Source of the DNA: Aplidium turbinatum
Taxonomy: Eukaryota; Chordata; Ascidiacea; Aplousobranchia; Polyclinidae
Length of the DNA: 64,000 nucleotides
Direction of reading: 5' to 3'
Assembly: GCA_918807975.1 (NCBI GenBank)
Contig: OU964930.1
Location: forward strand, 13,510,372-13,574,371
Each line of letters opens with the position of its first letter. Position 1 is the stretch's first letter. The notes beneath the pieces were generated by a model that had not been told where the DNA came from, did no database searches, and worked only from the letters and a program-made list of their open reading frames with translations. A program made the position numbers and the translations under genes. Shown here in pieces: positions 62,719 to 64,000 of this stretch.

Positions 62719-63404
62719 TACATTACTGCAGTATCTGGCCTATAGGCTATCTATTGTAGTTGCCTTAAGTTTGACTCATAATGTCAAAAGTAGACCTATT
62801 ATTATAAAGTCACATCGTTAGGACTAGGCGTAAATATTGCCTGCTGTTATCTTTAATATCCACATTTAAAATATCAAAAATAAACACTAGTACTAGAGGC
62901 ATAAAATGTTGTTTCTAACGTATGACAATATCTTGTGAGTTGAGCTAGCCTGCTTATAAACAATATGCAGGATAGCCGTATCTCATTTATGCTACTTTCT
63001 TACATTCTTTAGGAACATAATTTTGTGTTATCTTTACCTTAACTGTGTAGAGTAGACAGAGGTAAGCTAGTCTACTTCAAGTTTAAACTGTATTTAATGT
63101 AAACAAGGATTGCAGAATACATTGTACCCGTGTGATAATTTTGTTTGTCAATGCAATGTCTATCAAAGGTAAGAAGTCCATTTATGTTTATACTTTAACA
63201 TCAAATGACCATTACACTATTATTGCTAAAGATGATAAAAGCTAACCAAAATGTCAATCATTTGCTTTACTTAGAATGTGCTATGCTAATATTTTGTTAA
63301 ATTTTAGCATAATGCTGTTTTTAAGTATCTACGCCTAATTCAAGGCTTGTTTGTGTAAATCTACCAAAACATAGTAATGTAATGAAAAAAAAAATACAGC
63401 TTGA
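62719..63404. other. Intergenic, no gene seen
   Basis: AT-rich sequence. No gene, RNA or element ends were recognised. Confidence 0.35.
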
Positions 63405-64000
63405 CCTGTTAAACTGATTGATTTGATCGTTATCCTTGGACTGGGAAAGCTTTTTTGAGAGCTTAATCCTGGCAGTTTCGCATACTTGTAGAGGCTTTGA
63501 ACCACTAACGTGGGTCTGCTACTATTCAGCGAGTCCAATTTGGCTAGTCCGATTCGGCGAGAGCCCTTTTTGGCGAGTTCCCTATTCGGCAATTTTTTGA
63601 AAAATTTTTTAAAATTATTGGGTACCGTAGCCTAATTATCATTGCCGCTTTTACATCGTTTTTACGTCGCTAAACGTTGAAATAAGATCCTAACCCCAAC
63701 CCCTAATCCCATTGGAGTTAGGGTTAGGGTCTTATTTCAACGTTTAGCGACATTAAAACAATGTAAAAGCGGCAATGATAATTAGGCTACGGTACCCGAT
63801 AATTTAAAAAAAATATTTCAAAAAATCGTCAAATAGGAAACTCGCCGAAAAGGGCTCTTGCCAAATAGGGCACTTGCCGAATTGGACTAGCCGAATTGGA
63901 CTCGCCGAATTGGACTCGCCGAATCGAACTTGCTGAAACGGGCCATTCCGACTAACATAGGCCCGGTCACCGAGATTCACAAAGTGGAGTTTCTGATAGT
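63405..64000 (-). mobile_element. tRNA-derived SINE (family 2), split and running off the window
   Basis: GTTATCCTTGGACTGG, then AATCCTGGCAGTTT and GTAGAGGCTTTGA match the tail of the copy at 34370-34658. After the foldback, GGTCACCGAGATT resumes the same family. The tRNA head would lie beyond the right edge of the window. Confidence 0.7.
63515..63950. mobile_element. Foldback element inserted in the SINE
   Basis: The two arms fold on a centre near 63710. Matching blocks include GGTACCGTAGCCTAATTATC / GATAATTAGGCTACGGTACC and GCGACGTAAAA-like / AACGTTTAGCGAC words. Outer ends are tandem GAATTGGACTCGCC words. Flanks ACTAACGTGGG (63504-63514) and ACTAACATAGG (63951-63961) are a probable 9-11 bp duplication with two changes. 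No gene. The centre contains GTTAGGGTTAGGG, telomere-like but only two units. Confidence 0.8.

Noticed and set aside
63700-63732. Telomeric repeat tract (GTTAGGG)
   Set aside because: Only about two units in each direction at the centre of a foldback palindrome; far too short for an interstitial telomere.

Overview
The window is nuclear DNA of an animal, AT-rich and crowded with transposons. It holds two spliced host genes whose exons can be joined in frame by eye. On the minus strand, 30989 down to 3636, lies a SPATA1 (spermatogenesis-associated protein 1) homologue: 13 coding exons and about 1250 residues. On the plus strand, 39512 to 46632, lies a TGF-beta superfamily ligand: 10 coding exons and 470 residues, with signal peptide, furin site and cystine knot. 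The two genes diverge from an intergenic stretch of about 8.5 kb. SPATA1, a cystine-knot ligand with many introns, hAT, BEL/Pao, Tc1/mariner and tRNA-derived SINE families, and a very frequent GTAGGCTAC-like motif fit an invertebrate deuterostome. A tunicate is my best guess, but that is inference, not proof.

Layout. 1-2000: hAT-type elements, one nested in another. 3636-30989: the SPATA1-like gene. Its 14.6-kb intron between exons 11 and 12 carries a nest. A hAT-like element (4954-15465, 8-bp target duplication) contains a huge 13-bp satellite. A BEL/Pao LTR retrotransposon (6840-13853) inserted in that satellite. A 392-bp inverted-repeat element carrying a tRNA-like pol III promoter then inserted 7 bp inside the 5' LTR. 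Directly beside the nest is a TAGGGTG-ended DNA transposon (15478-17867). Other introns of the gene hold a foldback element, hAT MITEs, a solo BEL LTR and small palindromic repeats.

31.0-39.5 kb: intergenic, with SINEs, a DNA transposon inside one SINE, and hAT MITEs. 39.5-46.8 kb: the TGF-beta ligand gene; its introns hold a hAT-Charlie-like element, a non-LTR retrotransposon 3' piece and another inverted-repeat element. 47.8-49.4 kb: a mariner-like transposase remnant split by a SINE, then a second SINE family. 50.7-59.2 kb: an 8.5-kb nest of DNA transposons, four elements in all, each bounded by its own exact target duplication. 59.9-64.0 kb: further hAT elements, and a foldback inside a SINE.

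The most unusual content is a group of TAGGGTG-ended, 8-bp-duplicating DNA transposons (three members here) that share a transposase with DGK, FDTTSSNTG and LACxHHxxE motifs and no hAT dimerisation domain that I can see. Also notable is paired-copy evidence that the abundant GTAGGCTAC motif arises by 5-bp insertions at GTAC sites. All element boundaries given as exact rest on target duplications read directly from the sequence. No similarity search was possible.
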